48,589 bases of DNA from an uncultured Clostridia bacterium (GCA_904374385.1 CAJFGA010000006.1:1-48589), one strand, 5' to 3'. Counted from the first letter of the stretch, positions 7,872-17,793 are shown. Notes: generated from the letters alone by a model not told the origin. Program-made: numbers and translations.

Positions 7872-8858
7872 ATGGAAATTTACAGGCAAAGCGACCTGCG
7901 CGACGGCGATGAGATCCGTCTGCGGCGGGATGGAAATATGACGACATATACGCTTTTGAACGGGAGCGGCGAAGGGACGGTCGAAGCGCACGAACTGTTT
8001 TGCGGGGCACAGCTTCTCTTTGACGACATGCACATGGACACCTTCGGCGAAGGGGGTGCAAGAGTGAGCGCTTTCGTCGTGGAACACTGCCGCAGCGGGC
8101 GGTTTGAAGGGACTTTTTGCGACGGGCGGCAGTTTTTCCTCGGCGCGGGCGACGTATGCGTGCATAACGTCGTTGACCGCAACGCATTCGCATCGTGCTT
8201 CCCGACCCGGCATTACCACGGCGCCACCGTAATGCTCAACTTGCCCGAAGGCGACTTTGCGGAATTTTTGCGCATTTCAGGCATCGACCTTGCGGCGCTC
8301 GCTCAAAAATTTTTGAGCAAAGACATATCCTGCGTCATTCGCGGCGACGCGGGTGCGGGACGCATTTTTGCGGACATTTATGCGGCGCGCGAAAAGCGGG
8401 ACATCGGTTACTTCCGCCTGAAGCTCGCCGAACTGTTGCATTTTTTGCAGCGCTATGCGCCGAATGCGGGCATCCGCCGAACGCAGACGCTGCCTGCCGA
8501 CATCGTGCGCGCCATGAAAGACGCCGAAGAGTACCTGTGGCGCCATCTTTCCGCCCCGCTGACGATCGACGGCCTTTCCGAAAAATTCGGATTTTCCCCC
8601 ACCTCCTTTAAACATTATTTTAAAATGATATATGGTTTTCCCGTACACGAATATCTGTTCACCTGCCGCATGCAGATCGCACAGCACGAACTTGTAAAGA
8701 CAAATAAAAAAATCTCCGCGATCGCACGCGAGGCGGGGTATAAAAATGTAAGTAAATTTTCAGAAGCTTTTAAAAGATTTTCGGGCATTTCCCCGCGCGC
8801 CTATCGCGGCAATCATGTTTTGTCTGAATGGAGCATTTTCATGCCCGCGCGGGATTGA
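7872..8858 (+). CDS. AraC-family transcriptional regulator
   Basis: A 328-residue regulator with a divergent N-terminal sensing region and a C-terminal AraC DNA-binding domain (about 230-325): first HTH around GLSEKFGFSPTSFKHYFK, second around ISAIAREAGYKNVSKFSEAF, ending with the family signature FSGISPRAYR. This arrangement is common in regulators of siderophore uptake or ABC transporter genes (PchR/YbtA-like). ATG at 7872 is preferred over an in-frame TTG at 7845, which would lie upstream of the -10 box; no strong ribosome site is seen. The two ABC genes directly downstream on the same strand are the likely targets. Confidence 0.9.
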   Translation: MEIYRQSDLRDGDEIRLRRDGNMTTYTLLNGSGEGTVEAHELFCGAQLLFDDMHMDTFGEGGARVSAFVVEHCRSGRFEGTFCDGRQFFLGAGDVCVHNVVDRNAFASCFPTRHYHGATVMLNLPEGDFAEFLRISGIDLAALAQKFLSKDISCVIRGDAGAGRIFADIYAAREKRDIGYFRLKLAELLHFLQRYAPNAGIRRTQTLPADIVRAMKDAEEYLWRHLSAPLTIDGLSEKFGFSPTSFKHYFKMIYGFPVHEYLFTCRMQIAQHELVKTNKKISAIAREAGYKNVSKFSEAFKRFSGISPRAYRGNHVLSEWSIFMPARD

Positions 8859-8888
8859 ATTTTATTTTCCTTTTCTCCTCCTTTCCCC

Positions 8889-8916
8889 TATAATAAAAGA
8901 AAAATTAACCATGGTT
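8889..8916 (+). promoter_or_regulatory. Probable activator-dependent promoter of the ABC pair
   Basis: TATAAT at 8889-8894 with no recognisable -35. Just downstream lie AAAAATTAAC (8900-8909, also found before araC) and the palindrome AACCATGGTT (8907-8916). A weak -35 fits need for an activator, but operators downstream of the start would rather repress. Confidence 0.4.
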
Positions 8917-8944
8917 CATTCGATAAGGAAAAGGAGGTTTTCAT

Positions 8945-10720
8945 ATGCAAAAAAAAGAAGGGTACCCCACCCTTTTTGATTATGCGGGGCGGCATAAATA
9001 TCTCACGTTTGCCGCACTCGTCCTTTCGGGGATCAGCGCGCTGCTTTCGCTGGCGCCTTTTCTCTATATTTGGCTGATCGTGCGCGGCGTTATCGAAGCC
9101 CTGCCGGGTATACCCGATACCGATGCGCTCATCTTTTACGGCTGGATGGCGGTACTGTTCGCAGCGCTGACACTGCTCGTATATATAGGCGGGCTGATGT
9201 GTTCGCACCTGGCGGCATTCCGCGTGGCGGCAAACATACGCAAAGCGACCATAGCCCATGTATTGGCGCTGCCCTCCGGCTCTTTCGACGCCGTCGGAAG
9301 CGGAAAGGTGCGCAAGATCATCGACGAATCGAGCGCGGCGACGGAAACTTACCTCGCGCATAATCTGCCCGACCTGGTCGGCGCCATCGCGACGCCCGCC
9401 GCTTTGCTCGTCATGCTCTTTGTTTTTGATTGGAGGCTGGGCATTGCCTGCATCCTGCCGGCGATTTGTGCCTTTCTGGTCATGGCGCGCATGACAGGCA
9501 GACGGATGCAGGAAAAAATGAAACAATATCAAGATGCCCTTGCCGACATGAACAACGAGGCGGTAGAATATGTGCGCGGCGTTCCCGTCGTCAAGACATT
9601 CGGCCAAACTGTTTTTTCCTTCAAACGGTTCAAAGCTTCCATCGACCGCTACAGCAAATGGGTCGTCGCCTATACGAAGGAACTGCGGCAGCCTATGATG
9701 TTTTTCACCCTGTTTTTAGACGCAACGTTCGCCTTCCTCGGCGGGGCGGCGCTCCTCATCGCGGGGCTCGCATCGGTAAACACGGCGTTTATCGTCGACC
9801 TCGTGTTCTACGTCGTCCTCTCTCCCCTGCTCGCGCTCATGTTCAATCGCATCATGTATATGAGCGAAAACGGAATGATCGTCAAGGATGCCATGGCCCG
9901 CATCAACTCTTTGCTCGATATCCGTCCGCTCGAAGAACCGGCGCAGCCACGGCGCCCGGAAGATTTCTCCATCGAACTCAAGGAGGTCAGTTTCCGCTAT
10001 CCCGCCGCAAGCCGCGATGCGGTACATAAGCTGAGCCTTTCGGTAAAGGCAGGCGGAACTGCGGCGCTCGTAGGCGAGAGCGGCGGCGGAAAAACGACGG
10101 TCGCCGCGCTTATCTCCCGCTTTTGGGACGTTGCCGAAGGGGAAGTGAAGATCGGCGGCGTGAACGTCAAAGATATTCCCAAACGAGATCTCGCCGATAC
10201 CGTATCCTATGTGTTTCAAGACAGCAAACTTCTGAAGGCGAGCATTGCCGACAACCTGCGCATCGCAAAACCGAACGCAACCGAAGAGGAGCTGAAGGCG
10301 GCCCTGACAGCGGCGCAATGCGACGACATCCTCGCAGCGCTGCCCGATGGGATCGCGACGGTGATCGGCGCAGACGGGGTCTACCTTTCGGGCGGACAGC
10401 AGCAGCGCATCGCCTTAGCGCGCGCCATCCTCAAAGATGCGCCCATCGTCGTTTTGGACGAAGCGACGGCATTTGCGGATCCGGAAAACGAATACAAAGT
10501 ACAGCGCGCTTTTGAAAAGCTGACGGAAGGAAAGACGGTATTGATGATCGCGCACAGGCTTTCGACGGTCATGAACGCAGACGAAATTTTTGTGCTTGAT
10601 GAGGGCGAACTGGCGGAGTGCGGCACGCACGCCGAACTGTTGGAAAAACACGGCGTTTATGCGCGCATGTGGCAGGAATATACGACCGCCGCCTCTTGGA
10701 AAGTGGCAAAGGAGTGCTGA
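8945..10720 (+). CDS. ABC transporter, fused permease-ATPase (subunit 1)
   Basis: 591-residue half-transporter: six-helix type IV (exporter-fold) membrane domain (about 15-310) and C-terminal ATPase (about 345-580) with Walker A GESGGGKTT, signature LSGGQQQR, Walker B IVVLDEAT and a switch His in MIAHRLS. AAGGAGG precedes the ATG. It sits three bases upstream of a second half-transporter, so the pair should form a heterodimer. Sequence layout and the AraC neighbour recall YbtP/YbtQ and IrtA/IrtB, exporter-fold proteins that import metal-siderophores, but drug or peptide export is equally possible. Asymmetry: Walker B is followed by AFAD here but ASLD in the partner. Confidence 0.92.
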   Translation: MQKKEGYPTLFDYAGRHKYLTFAALVLSGISALLSLAPFLYIWLIVRGVIEALPGIPDTDALIFYGWMAVLFAALTLLVYIGGLMCSHLAAFRVAANIRKATIAHVLALPSGSFDAVGSGKVRKIIDESSAATETYLAHNLPDLVGAIATPAALLVMLFVFDWRLGIACILPAICAFLVMARMTGRRMQEKMKQYQDALADMNNEAVEYVRGVPVVKTFGQTVFSFKRFKASIDRYSKWVVAYTKELRQPMMFFTLFLDATFAFLGGAALLIAGLASVNTAFIVDLVFYVVLSPLLALMFNRIMYMSENGMIVKDAMARINSLLDIRPLEEPAQPRRPEDFSIELKEVSFRYPAASRDAVHKLSLSVKAGGTAALVGESGGGKTTVAALISRFWDVAEGEVKIGGVNVKDIPKRDLADTVSYVFQDSKLLKASIADNLRIAKPNATEEELKAALTAAQCDDILAALPDGIATVIGADGVYLSGGQQQRIALARAILKDAPIVVLDEATAFADPENEYKVQRAFEKLTEGKTVLMIAHRLSTVMNADEIFVLDEGELAECGTHAELLEKHGVYARMWQEYTTAASWKVAKEC

Positions 10721-10723
10721 ACG

Positions 10724-12469
10724 ATGATCAAATACCTTATGAAAAAGTACGCCCTTTCCGAACAGGGCGCGGTCGATTATATAAAGGCGATCGCGGCGGG
10801 CGTTGCCGTCAATCTGCTCAAAATGCTGCCGACGGGAATCCTGTTTCTGCTCGTATCCGACTTTTTGCAGCCGCTGCTCAACGAAGGGGCGGAACGCTCC
10901 TTTCATTACTGGCTGTACGGCTTCGGCACGCTTGCGGCGCTTATTCTGATGTACGCCGCCAATTACATACAATATAACTGCAATTATTTTAATACTTACA
11001 AAGAGAGTGCGGCGCGGCGCATCTCGCTCGCGGAGCGCATGCGCAAACTCCCCCTCTCCTTTTTCGGAAAAAGGGATCTTTCCGATTTGACGACCACGAT
11101 CATGAATGACTGCACCGTCATCGAGAGCTCGTTTTCACACTATTATCCAGAACTGACTTCTTCCATCATCAGCACCTGCATCATTGCCATCGGGCTATTG
11201 ATCTATAACTGGAAGATGGCGCTCGCCTCTCTATGGGTTCTTCCCGTCGCCATCCTCATCGTAGCCTTTTCCGGCAAGGTGCAGAGCGCCTTTACGAAAA
11301 GGCAGATCTCTGCTGCCGTGGCGTGTGCGGACGGGATACAGGAATGTTTGGAAACGCACAGAGATCTGCGCGCCTATAATGCGGAAAAAAAGTATGCCGC
11401 CGGGCTGTACAAAAAAGTAGACACGCTCGAAAAGAAGAAGTTCCTTTCAGAAATCATGACGGCAATATTTGTCGTCAGCGCGCAGCTTCTGCTGAAATTC
11501 GGCATCGCGACCACCGCGCTCGTCGGCAGCATTCTTTTGGCAGGGGGAGAAATCGGTACGCTCGTATTCTTTGCCTATCTGCTCGTCGTATCGCGCATCT
11601 ACGACCCGATGTCAACTTCTCTACAAAACCTTGCCGCCATTATCTCCTGCAACGTGCATATCGGCAGGATGAAAGAAATCGAAGAGACGCCCGTGCAGAC
11701 CGGCTCGGCGATCTTTGCCCCGCAGGGATACGATATCTGCTTCGAAAAGGTGCATTTTGCCTACAACGAGGGGGAAACGGTCCTCGACGAGTTGACCTTT
11801 ACCGCCAAACAGGGAGAGATCACCGCGCTGATCGGACCATCGGGCGGCGGTAAATCGACGGTCGCCAAACTCGCTGCGCGGTTTTGGGATATTGACGGCG
11901 GCAAGATCACGCTCGGCGGACAAGACATTCAAAAAATAGATCCCGAAACGCTCCTTTCCGCCTATTCCATCGTCTTTCAGGATGTGACCCTCTTTAATAA
12001 CACGGTCATGGAAAATATTCGCATCGGCAAGAAAAATGCGACGGACGAAGAAGTGCTCGCCGCCGCGAAAGCGGCGCAGTGCGACGAATTTGTACAAAGG
12101 CTCCCCCGCGGATACCAAACGGAAATCGGGGAAAACGGCAGCATGCTTTCGGGCGGAGAACGCCAGCGCATCTCTATTGCACGAGCCCTATTGAAAGATG
12201 CGCCCGTCGTCCTTTTGGACGAAGCGACGGCCTCTCTCGACGTGGAAAACGAATCGGCGATCCAGCGCGCGATCTCTGCGCTCGTCAAGAATAAGACGGT
12301 GCTTATCATCGCCCACCGCATGCGGACCGTCGCCGGAGCAGATAAACTTGTATTCATCAAGGAGGGCAAAGCTGCAGAGCAGGGCTCCCCTGCCCAACTT
12401 GCCAAGGCGGGCGGCCTGTACGCAAGGATGTGCGCACTGCAACAGCAAAGCACCGAGTGGAAAATTTAA
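10724..12469 (+). CDS. ABC transporter, fused permease-ATPase (subunit 2)
   Basis: 581-residue partner of the preceding gene, translated from an ATG three bases after its stop with AAAGGAG in the upstream gene's end. Membrane domain about 15-310; ATPase about 335-570 with Walker A GPSGGGKST, signature LSGGERQR, Walker B VVLLDEATASLD and IIAHRM. The second catalytic site looks canonical. The transported molecule is unknown. A rho-independent terminator follows, so the operon is these two genes. Confidence 0.92.
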   Translation: MIKYLMKKYALSEQGAVDYIKAIAAGVAVNLLKMLPTGILFLLVSDFLQPLLNEGAERSFHYWLYGFGTLAALILMYAANYIQYNCNYFNTYKESAARRISLAERMRKLPLSFFGKRDLSDLTTTIMNDCTVIESSFSHYYPELTSSIISTCIIAIGLLIYNWKMALASLWVLPVAILIVAFSGKVQSAFTKRQISAAVACADGIQECLETHRDLRAYNAEKKYAAGLYKKVDTLEKKKFLSEIMTAIFVVSAQLLLKFGIATTALVGSILLAGGEIGTLVFFAYLLVVSRIYDPMSTSLQNLAAIISCNVHIGRMKEIEETPVQTGSAIFAPQGYDICFEKVHFAYNEGETVLDELTFTAKQGEITALIGPSGGGKSTVAKLAARFWDIDGGKITLGGQDIQKIDPETLLSAYSIVFQDVTLFNNTVMENIRIGKKNATDEEVLAAAKAAQCDEFVQRLPRGYQTEIGENGSMLSGGERQRISIARALLKDAPVVLLDEATASLDVENESAIQRAISALVKNKTVLIIAHRMRTVAGADKLVFIKEGKAAEQGSPAQLAKAGGLYARMCALQQQSTEWKI

Positions 12470-12500
12470 TTTTTAAGGCCGCATTCTGCCGACCCTGATA

Positions 12501-12530
12501 AATCTCCCCGCATTTCCACGCGGGGAGATT
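12501..12530 (+). terminator. Terminator of the ABC pair
   Basis: Perfect 11-bp stem (12501-12511 with 12520-12530), eight-base loop, followed by TTCATTT. It lies 31 bases after the stop. The stretch 12531-12681 that follows shows no convincing gene or site. Confidence 0.75.
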
Positions 12531-12681
12531 TCATTTAAGGGTATAACCAAAGAGCCGCACCCCTTGACGGCAGAAGCCTTTTTGATTTTCGTATCATCGG
12601 TCGCTTTTCGCGACGGCCTCGTTTTTGCATCGGCTTTTACCTACTATACCCCGCGGCTATCGCACGGTGGGGACATTTACA

Positions 12682-12712
12682 AAAGAGAGCCGTCCTGCAG
12701 GCGGCTCTCTTT
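12682..12712 (-). terminator. Terminator of the large polysaccharide-utilisation operon
   Basis: Arms AAAGAGAGCCG and CGGCTCTCTTT (12682-12692 and 12702-12712) form an 11-bp stem; on the minus strand it is followed by TTTTG. It lies 30 bases after the GH36 stop codon. Confidence 0.75.
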
Positions 12713-12741
12713 AAAAGGAGGGAATGAAAAGATCTGCATAT

Positions 12742-14643
12742 TCAAATAGTAAGTTTAAATAGGCGCGCCGTATACGGACGTTCTAACCGAACGGTAAGGC
12801 GATCCGCCTCCGGTTTTGCCTGTGACGCGCCCGCCGGATAGATACATACGGCGCTTTTTGAGGAGATCGGCACGTCGATTTCCGCCTCGCCTTCCTGCCG
12901 CCAGACAAACAGCAATGCCTGACTTTCCCTTTCATTCGTGTACAAAATAGTGACGGGTTTATGCTTTTCTGCAATGCGAACTATGCCGTTGGGGAAAGAC
13001 GGATAAGAGCGAGCCGTAAAAGCCCGTATGTCTTTGTACAGCTTTACCCCCTGGGCGATCCGCTCTTTGCCCGTTTTTGTGGCGCGGTCAATGCGGCCGG
13101 AAAGGCATAATGCCCCGCACATGCCCGCGAGCATGGTATAAACGACGCTCTCATCGTCATAACTTTCAGGAACAAGGTCTCGATTTCCGTAAAAATCATC
13201 GTAAAGATGAGGGAAGGGATATGCCCAAATGCCCGCCTTTTCCGGCAAGAGCATGGCAAGAGCGCCCTGTACGATAGAAGGATAGTTGGCGGCGATCTCT
13301 TGATCGGAAGTGCTCTGCACATCGAAGATACGGAGCATGCCGTAGTCGCTGCGCAGCCCTCCCGAACCGCAGTTTTCCAATATAAGATCGGGAAATTCTT
13401 CACGGAGTTCACGATAAAAAGAGCGCACGGCGCGCGTATATTCTATGCCGTCAAAGCCGCTGTTTCCTATGCAATCGTTATAATCGTTTTTGATATACCG
13501 AATGCCCATTTGATAATAATCGCGCACTTTTTTCCGAATATATGAACGTACCGCAGGCTTGCGGAAATCCAAAAAGGCACGGGCGCCGCCCCCTACGCGC
13601 GTGCCGCCGCGCATCAAAAACCAATCCTCTTGACGGTATACGCGCGAATTTTCCCCCGCCACTTCCATTTCCAGCCACAAGCCCGGGATCATCCCCTTTT
13701 GACGGATATAGCGTATAACGCCGGCAAACCCCTCTTTGCCGAAAAGCGTCCGCGAATATTCCCAATCGCCCAACCGCGCAGTGCGGTCGGCCCCAACTTC
13801 ATACTGCCAGCCGTCGTCAATACAAAATACTTCCGCACCCGCTTCCGCTGCCGCATCGATGAGCGGATATGTCTTTTCGGCACACGGCTGTGCCCACAGA
13901 CAATTCATATAGTCATTGAACACGACAGGGAACGGCTTCCCCTCTCCTCTGCGGCGCAGCCGGATGAGGGCTTTGACGGCGGCATCCAATCCGCCGCAGA
14001 CGATGCCGCAAAGAACGCGTGGCAATACATAGCGTTCGCCCGGCTCTAACCGCTTTGCCGTGCCGAGATGGCGCGCATCGATTTCCGCTGCCGCTATGTA
14101 AACATATCCGTCCTGCACTCCCGCCTCGATCCGCCAATTCGCCGTCGGTTCAAAGGAGAGAAAACAAAGCTCGCCGCTCTCCCTGTTTTCCACTGCGAGA
14201 AAGGGGTAAAACGTACATGTCGTATAAGCGCCTGCCGCACAGAGCGAGAAACTTTTGACGACGGGATGTACGGATACAGGCACAATATCTGCATCCGCAA
14301 AACTTAGACAATGATATTGGTATTCCGCCTGCCAACAACAGCCGAAATAATGCAGAAGCATATCCTGCGGACGGGCCGTACCCATCGCGAGGCGAATACA
14401 GCGCGAAAAATGATTGACCGTGATCGGCTCTTTCCCGCCGTTCACCAATGCAAACGGCACGTCCGCATGCGCGTCGCCGGCAATCGGACATGCGATGCGC
14501 AGACCGCTCCTGTGGTCCCATGTTTGGCCGTCTTCCGTTGCGCACTGCGCTGTCTGTAAACTGTTTGTCAAACTTTCTGCCGCGCTGTGCCCCGCTTCAT
14601 ATCCTTCCAATTCCAAAAAGAAAGGAGGGCGATTCTCGTTCAT
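12742..14643 (-). CDS. GH36 alpha-galactosidase-like glycoside hydrolase
   Basis: 633-residue intracellular enzyme (no signal peptide) of glycoside hydrolase family 36, which removes terminal alpha-linked galactose, or sometimes GalNAc, with retention. N-terminal beta-sandwich (about 1-210), (beta/alpha)8 barrel (about 225-540), C-terminal beta domain. The nucleophile is D387 in KNDYNDC, the acid/base D447 in STSDQE; FCIDDGWQ and ENCGSGG are family landmarks. ATG at 14643 is chosen for CGGAG eight bases upstream. It is the last gene of the operon, so it probably trims galactose from imported oligomers. Sequence is fairly divergent from characterised raffinose-type enzymes, so the aglycone is open. 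Confidence 0.88.
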   Translation of the reverse strand: MNENRPPFFLELEGYEAGHSAAESLTNSLQTAQCATEDGQTWDHRSGLRIACPIAGDAHADVPFALVNGGKEPITVNHFSRCIRLAMGTARPQDMLLHYFGCCWQAEYQYHCLSFADADIVPVSVHPVVKSFSLCAAGAYTTCTFYPFLAVENRESGELCFLSFEPTANWRIEAGVQDGYVYIAAAEIDARHLGTAKRLEPGERYVLPRVLCGIVCGGLDAAVKALIRLRRRGEGKPFPVVFNDYMNCLWAQPCAEKTYPLIDAAAEAGAEVFCIDDGWQYEVGADRTARLGDWEYSRTLFGKEGFAGVIRYIRQKGMIPGLWLEMEVAGENSRVYRQEDWFLMRGGTRVGGGARAFLDFRKPAVRSYIRKKVRDYYQMGIRYIKNDYNDCIGNSGFDGIEYTRAVRSFYRELREEFPDLILENCGSGGLRSDYGMLRIFDVQSTSDQEIAANYPSIVQGALAMLLPEKAGIWAYPFPHLYDDFYGNRDLVPESYDDESVVYTMLAGMCGALCLSGRIDRATKTGKERIAQGVKLYKDIRAFTARSYPSFPNGIVRIAEKHKPVTILYTNERESQALLFVWRQEGEAEIDVPISSKSAVCIYPAGASQAKPEADRLTVRLERPYTARLFKLTI

Positions 14644-14664
14644 GTACAAAACTCCGTATTTTTC

Positions 14665-15954
14665 TTAAAAAATCGTCTGCATTAAAAACTGTACATACAG
14701 TCTGGACATATAATCGGAGGGATGATTTAAATTGTCCGCGATGATATCTTCCAGATATTTACACTCCAAAACAGATGCCTGCGCCGTATGAATATCGGCA
14801 AAAGCTAAATTGTCATATTCTTCTTCCAGCGTGGAGAGGACTTCGGCATATTCGCCCAAATCGTGCAAGCGCAGATTGCGCGTATCCCCCGGTTTGTTAC
14901 GGCGGATTTTGTCATTGATCTCCGGGCTGGAAACGACCACGACGGATACATCGGGATTCGCGTCGCGGAAATAATCGATCAGCGCCTGGATATGTATCTT
15001 AAAAATATCGGCCGCCCTATCTGCGGAGGAATCGTTGGCGCCGAGAGCGATAAACACGATATCGGCAAAGCTTTTTTTCTGCTCCATCAGCGCGTAACGA
15101 TCGCGCGCCTTATTGACGATATTGGGATTGATTTGATCGAATCGCCCATCAATCACGTTCATAAACTCCAGAGAGTCGATGCCGCCGACAGAACAGTTGG
15201 AAAGAGTGACCTTTGCACCCGTTCTCGCCTCGATCGCGCGTGCCGTGAGGTCGGCGAGCCCCAAAAAGTTGCCGGAACCGCCCGCACCTTCGCCGATGCT
15301 GTCGCCGACGAATAACATTTCGACTGATCCGCCCTCCTTTGCGCTCTGCGAAAAATGCGTGAGCCGATCCGCTTTAGATTGCAAAACATGTCCGCTGTAT
15401 ACCTCAGTGCGGATATATGTGATCACATAGCGGTAACGATACAAAACTGCTTTATCTGTGGTGACAGCCCTGCCTTCATCTTCCCCGGCACGATCGTTAT
15501 AAAGCCAATCCGACGCCGTACCTTCCGGCAAGAAAAACTCGCTGTCCGGCATCGCCTTCATCGCGGAACCTGCCGGAATGACGAGAGACCCGTTTTCGAT
15601 CGTATAATCTTTGCCCTCTTCATACAAAGTTTGCAGATCATTGCTGCGTACTTCGAGAACATGCGCCACCGGAAACATCAATTTTACAGGCAAAGTGCCG
15701 CCCAAACCGTCCTCGCGCAGTAAAAACCCTTCGTTATATTGGATCTGTGTGCTGTAAAAAGGCGTCGTGAATTGCATAACGTCGTTTTTACCGACCAAAT
15801 CTTCCGCAGGCGTCTCTGCGAGCACCTCTTCCACCGTTTTCATTTCTGAAAGATTGCCTCCTTGCTCAGAACTCTGCGCACTGCCGCAGCTGCAAAACAA
15901 AATCAATGCCGTCAGCACAGCGATCAACAGGCACAGGGACTTTGTTCGATTCAT
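14665..15954 (-). CDS. Secreted SGNH/GDSL-type esterase, lipoprotein
   Basis: 429-residue surface lipoprotein: a signal peptide ends at a lipid-attachment Cys in LFCSCGS. An N-terminal beta-rich region (about 45-205) precedes an SGNH hydrolase domain (about 210-429) with block I GDSIGEG (Ser219), block III GAND and a C-terminal DNLNHPSD holding the Asp/His pair. Such two-domain SGNH proteins include CE2/CE3-like carbohydrate acetylesterases. In this operon deacetylation of a galacturonate-containing polymer outside the cell is the likely job (inference). GAGGAGG precedes the ATG. Confidence 0.85.
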   Translation of the reverse strand: MNRTKSLCLLIAVLTALILFCSCGSAQSSEQGGNLSEMKTVEEVLAETPAEDLVGKNDVMQFTTPFYSTQIQYNEGFLLREDGLGGTLPVKLMFPVAHVLEVRSNDLQTLYEEGKDYTIENGSLVIPAGSAMKAMPDSEFFLPEGTASDWLYNDRAGEDEGRAVTTDKAVLYRYRYVITYIRTEVYSGHVLQSKADRLTHFSQSAKEGGSVEMLFVGDSIGEGAGGSGNFLGLADLTARAIEARTGAKVTLSNCSVGGIDSLEFMNVIDGRFDQINPNIVNKARDRYALMEQKKSFADIVFIALGANDSSADRAADIFKIHIQALIDYFRDANPDVSVVVVSSPEINDKIRRNKPGDTRNLRLHDLGEYAEVLSTLEEEYDNLAFADIHTAQASVLECKYLEDIIADNLNHPSDYMSRLYVQFLMQTIF

Positions 15955-15973
15955 CTTTTCCTCCTCTTTTCAC

Positions 15974-16585
15974 TCAGATTCTCTCCACCTTGCGGAGCCA
16001 AGCATCGGCCAGCAGCTGTTTGCCCATTGCCGTCAAATGGACGCAATCGACCGTATAATCAGCTGCAGAGCCCTCTACCCAGTGTTCGGCAAAGATACCG
16101 TCCATCGGCAGATATACGGCACCGAATTCGTTGGCAAGGCGGCGAATCGCATAAATGCGCTCGAAGAGCGCATTGCGCAGTCCGTCCATACCGAAATCTT
16201 TTGGGATCAAAAACGGTTCTATGACCATAACTTGATCGGTATATTCATAGGCCGTGCGCAAAATTCGGCGGTATGTATCATAAAATTCCGCTTCAGACGC
16301 CATGCGCGGCGGCGTGCCGCGCACTGTCGTATCGTTGATGCCGCCGAGAATGGATATTGCGTCGGGGCGGATATCTTCGCATTCCGGGCGAAGGCGCCCG
16401 AGAATCTGCAGGCATGTTTCACCGTTGACCCCTCGGTTAAACCCCTCCACATCGCCGAGTTTTTCGCAAGCGATGCGGTTATACCCCGTCAAACCATGGC
16501 GATCGTTATAATCCCTTCCGCTATCTGTAATAGAGTCGCCGATAAATAGAATTTTGGCGTTCTTTTTGATCTGCAAAGTCTTCAT
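15974..16585 (-). CDS. Cytoplasmic SGNH/GDSL-type esterase
   Basis: 203-residue single-domain SGNH hydrolase without signal peptide. Block I GDSITDSGR (Ser18), block II RGVNGE, block III GGIND, block V DCVHLT with the catalytic Asp and His. It closely resembles bacterial rhamnogalacturonan- or xylan-acetylesterase-like proteins. Its start overlaps the preceding glycosidase stop (ATGA), which implies translational coupling. Together with the lipoprotein esterase it suggests deacetylation both outside and inside the cell. Confidence 0.88.
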   Translation of the reverse strand: MKTLQIKKNAKILFIGDSITDSGRDYNDRHGLTGYNRIACEKLGDVEGFNRGVNGETCLQILGRLRPECEDIRPDAISILGGINDTTVRGTPPRMASEAEFYDTYRRILRTAYEYTDQVMVIEPFLIPKDFGMDGLRNALFERIYAIRRLANEFGAVYLPMDGIFAEHWVEGSAADYTVDCVHLTAMGKQLLADAWLRKVERI

Positions 16586-17775
16586 TGTTTTTGATACTCC
16601 CTCAATACGGTTTCATCCGCATTCTCTCCGTTGATCATATGATAGAGTTTTAACCCCTTCGCTTTGGGGACAATTCCGTGCGGAGAAGAAGGCGACGTAA
16701 ACAATCCGAAATCGATCTCGATCCCGGGGCCGGCGATCCAATCGTACAGGCGGAATACGAACACCGTTTCGATGTTCGGGCAAGAGCGGAACGCTGCAAA
16801 ATCGGTCGGAAAAAAGGAAGCCTGCAATGCGTCTGCATCCTCTTTCGTCATGCCGCGCGTTTTGACAAAGTCGGAATCGTGGTATCCGAATTCGGTAATA
16901 AATATTTTTTTGCCGCCGTCGCCGTGACGCTGCATGACGCGCACGATCATCTCGGCACCGTCGCGCAAAATTTTCGGATCGCCCCCGAAATTGTAGGCAT
17001 GATAACACTGCACCTGGAAATAATGATCGGGATCCGTATCGGCCGGCAGCCCCCGCGGGAACTTTCCCGATTCAATCGCGCGATAGGCGAATTCGTAAAA
17101 TTCCGCCATCTCTGCATAGCCGCGATAGGGAGTAGGCGCCGGAAAAACGACAAATGCATTCGGATTGCCCCGCTTGACGCCCAACGTAGAATAGTAGCAG
17201 ATGTCTGCGGCGATCTCGGCCTTTTCGAGATTGGTGTAGCAATACCGTGCATCGTATTCGGCATTTTTTACGCCGCTTTGACTGAATCCCGGTTTGGCGA
17301 GGTAAGAATTCATATTGACTTCATTGCCGCATTCCCAATACTCGATTTCCGGGAATGCCCGCGCCATCATCTCATAAGCCGCAGCGATCATATTCATCTC
17401 GTCGAAATACGTCTGCGTACCCGGAACGGGCATCTCAGCGACGGAATCCCTGTTCCCCGCAAAACTTTTTGGAAATACATAATTATGATTCATGGCAACG
17501 ATGCGGATCCCGCGCTTTGTCAAATCTTCAACGTACTTTCGATAACGGGAAAATACGTCTTGCTTCCAAATCAGCACATCCGTATCCCCTTCGCGCTGCA
17601 GCAGGCGCTTGTGGTGCATCCAAATGCGCATTGATTTAGCGCCGAGACGGTCGATCAAATCGATCGTCACAAAAGGATCTGCCCCCTTGTCTAAAGAGCC
17701 CTCAAACTCTTCGCACATGCCGTACAGAAAGCGATCCGGCTCGCATGAATATTTTAATCCTTTTTTTACTTGCAT
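16582..17775 (-). CDS. Clan GH-A-like glycoside hydrolase, cytoplasmic
   Basis: 397 residues, no signal peptide, (beta/alpha)8-type glycosidase related to the two lipoprotein-associated paralogues upstream. Clan GH-A signatures: acid/base E152 in WECGNEVN and nucleophile E295 in ITEFGYHD. The surrounding pattern (SMRIWMHHKRLL, MNHNYVFP) matches the paralogues' SVRVWMH and HQYLYP. I cannot assign a CAZy family with certainty; GH39-like or an unnumbered GH-A subgroup would fit. GTAAGGAGC precedes the ATG. As the intracellular member it would act on imported oligosaccharides. Confidence 0.82.
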   Translation of the reverse strand: MQVKKGLKYSCEPDRFLYGMCEEFEGSLDKGADPFVTIDLIDRLGAKSMRIWMHHKRLLQREGDTDVLIWKQDVFSRYRKYVEDLTKRGIRIVAMNHNYVFPKSFAGNRDSVAEMPVPGTQTYFDEMNMIAAAYEMMARAFPEIEYWECGNEVNMNSYLAKPGFSQSGVKNAEYDARYCYTNLEKAEIAADICYYSTLGVKRGNPNAFVVFPAPTPYRGYAEMAEFYEFAYRAIESGKFPRGLPADTDPDHYFQVQCYHAYNFGGDPKILRDGAEMIVRVMQRHGDGGKKIFITEFGYHDSDFVKTRGMTKEDADALQASFFPTDFAAFRSCPNIETVFVFRLYDWIAGPGIEIDFGLFTSPSSPHGIVPKAKGLKLYHMINGENADETVLREYQKQ

Positions 17776-17793
17776 ATCAGCTCCTTACGATAA

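Noticed and set aside
12564..12749. 61-codon plus-strand ORF after the ABC pair
   Set aside because: It spans the terminator of the minus-strand operon, lacks a ribosome site and resembles nothing.
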